18,564 nt of DNA, taken from an uncultured Azospirillum sp. (GTDB lineage Bacteria; Pseudomonadota; Alphaproteobacteria; Azospirillales; Azospirillaceae). Location of the stretch: assembly GCF_946480385.1 (NCBI RefSeq), contig NZ_CAMLJP010000117.1:1-18564 (forward strand). Direction: 5' to 3'. A program made the position numbers and the translations under genes. The notes below the pieces were generated by a model. That model searched no databases. It saw nothing but the letters and a program-made list of their open reading frames with translations, and had not been told where the DNA came from. Shown one piece after another: positions 17,804 through 18,564 of the stretch (position 1 is its first letter; each line of letters opens with the position of its first letter).

Positions 17804-18564
17804 TCAGCGCCGCACCACCCCATGAGCGTCGATGGTGACGTCGCGCAGAACCTGCCCGACGGACCCCAGCGGCGGGCTCTCGCCGCCATCGGCCATCACC
17901 ACCAGCCCGCCGGCATTGCCGGTGCGGATCTTCACGTTGGGCTTGTCGGGAACACGGAAGGTATCGCCCGGCTTCAGCACGCGGGTGAAGACGATGTCGC
18001 CGCCGTCGCGCACCTGCAGCCAGCTGTCCTGCGTCGCCTTCAGGATCAGCTTCGCGTTGGTGTTCAGCGTGCCGTACACCTTGCCGTTGGCCGGCACCGT
18101 CGCCGCCGGGGCGGCGGGCGCGGCCGGCGGTGCCGTCGCAGCATTCAGCGGCGTCGGCTCCTGCGGCGAGGCCTCGTCATCGTCCTCCGCCGGCGGGGCC
18201 GGAACATTGACGATGCCCGGCGCCGCCGTTGCCGCAGCAGGCGCGGGGGCTGCCGGAGATTTCGCGGCAGGCTGCCCCGGCGACGGCAGTGCCGCGGACG
18301 GCGCCGACGCGACGGCCTGCGGACTACCGGCTGCGGGGGAAGTGGTGGACGGGGACGGCGCGGCAGGCACGACCGGAGCGGTGGCGGCGGACGGCGGAAC
18401 CGCAGCGGGAGCGGCTGGAGTCGACGAAGGCGGAGCGGACGCGATCACCGGCGTGGACGCTTCGGGAGCGGCTGCCGGCTGACCCGGCGCAGTGGCGGAC
18501 TGGTCCGGAGCCTGCTCCGCCGGCTTGGCCGGCACGCCGTCCAGCAGCGAGACCAAGCGGTCCG
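17804..18564 (-). CDS. rodZ: RodZ-like protein, C-terminal part (cut by window edge)
   Basis: The last 253 codons of a protein ending in a DUF4115 domain, the periplasmic domain of the cell-shape protein RodZ. RodZ bridges the MreB cytoskeleton and the wall-making machinery. The visible part begins with a long Ala/Pro-rich, low-complexity linker (18564 to about 18090). The domain then shows YGTLNTNAKLILKATQDSWL, RVLKPGDTFRVPD and IRTGNAGGLVVMADGG, with GSVGQVLRDV near the end, all typical of the DUF4115 fold. The N-terminal Cro/CI-like HTH and the single membrane helix would lie past the window edge and are not seen. The ispG gene follows. Confidence 0.85.
   Translation of the reverse strand, partial: DRLVSLLDGVPAKPAEQAPDQSATAPGQPAAAPEASTPVIASAPPSSTPAAPAAVPPSAATAPVVPAAPSPSTTSPAAGSPQAVASAPSAALPSPGQPAAKSPAAPAPAAATAAPGIVNVPAPPAEDDDEASPQEPTPLNAATAPPAAPAAPAATVPANGKVYGTLNTNAKLILKATQDSWLQVRDGGDIVFTRVLKPGDTFRVPDKPNVKIRTGNAGGLVVMADGGESPPLGSVGQVLRDVTIDAHGVVRR

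Overview
The window is GC-rich chromosomal DNA from an alphaproteobacterium, most likely Rhodospirillales and Azospirillum-like. This is inferred from codon and base composition, DUF1178 and DUF4167 genes, the rodZ-ispG pair and the general look of the proteins; no marker here fixes the species. The content is mostly housekeeping and metabolic. I see no tRNA or rRNA, no insertion sequence, no prophage, no CRISPR array and no defence island.

Layout, left to right. At 1-624 (minus strand) lies the start of an acetate-uptake operon: a DUF485 membrane protein overlapping the 5' end of actP. It follows a 386-bp gap with an FNR/FixK-type box. A DUF1178 protein (minus) is divergent from a small SAM methyltransferase (1800-2375, plus), which converges on a SpoU/TrmH-family RNA methyltransferase (2385-2969, minus). 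Then come three plus-strand genes: a type-II (R. etli-like) asparaginase with a His-rich N-terminal tail, an AraC-GyrI regulator and a two-domain SAM methyltransferase. They converge on a class III omega-aminotransferase (minus). The gap between clpB and the aminotransferase (7900-8064) is dense with signals: a clpB terminator hairpin, a good sigma70 promoter and a 43-bp dyad over its start site. clpB (minus) has a candidate heat-shock promoter. A Nudix hydrolase and a MOSC protein (plus) follow.

From 12468 to the right end all genes are on the minus strand. In transcription order they are rodZ (cut by the edge), ispG, hemA (glutamyl-tRNA reductase), prfA, prmC and DUF4167. hemA overlaps prfA by 26 bp and prfA is 4 bp from prmC, so these three look like one translationally coupled unit. 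prmC methylates the release factor made by prfA. hemA supplies glutamate-1-semialdehyde for haem, and ispG makes isoprenoid precursor.

No wholly new system is evident. The points most worth a second look are the operator-like dyad before the aminotransferase, the metal-binding-like tail on the asparaginase, the FNR-type box before the acetate operon, and the gamma-proteobacterial-style hemA-prfA-prmC order in an alphaproteobacterial setting.
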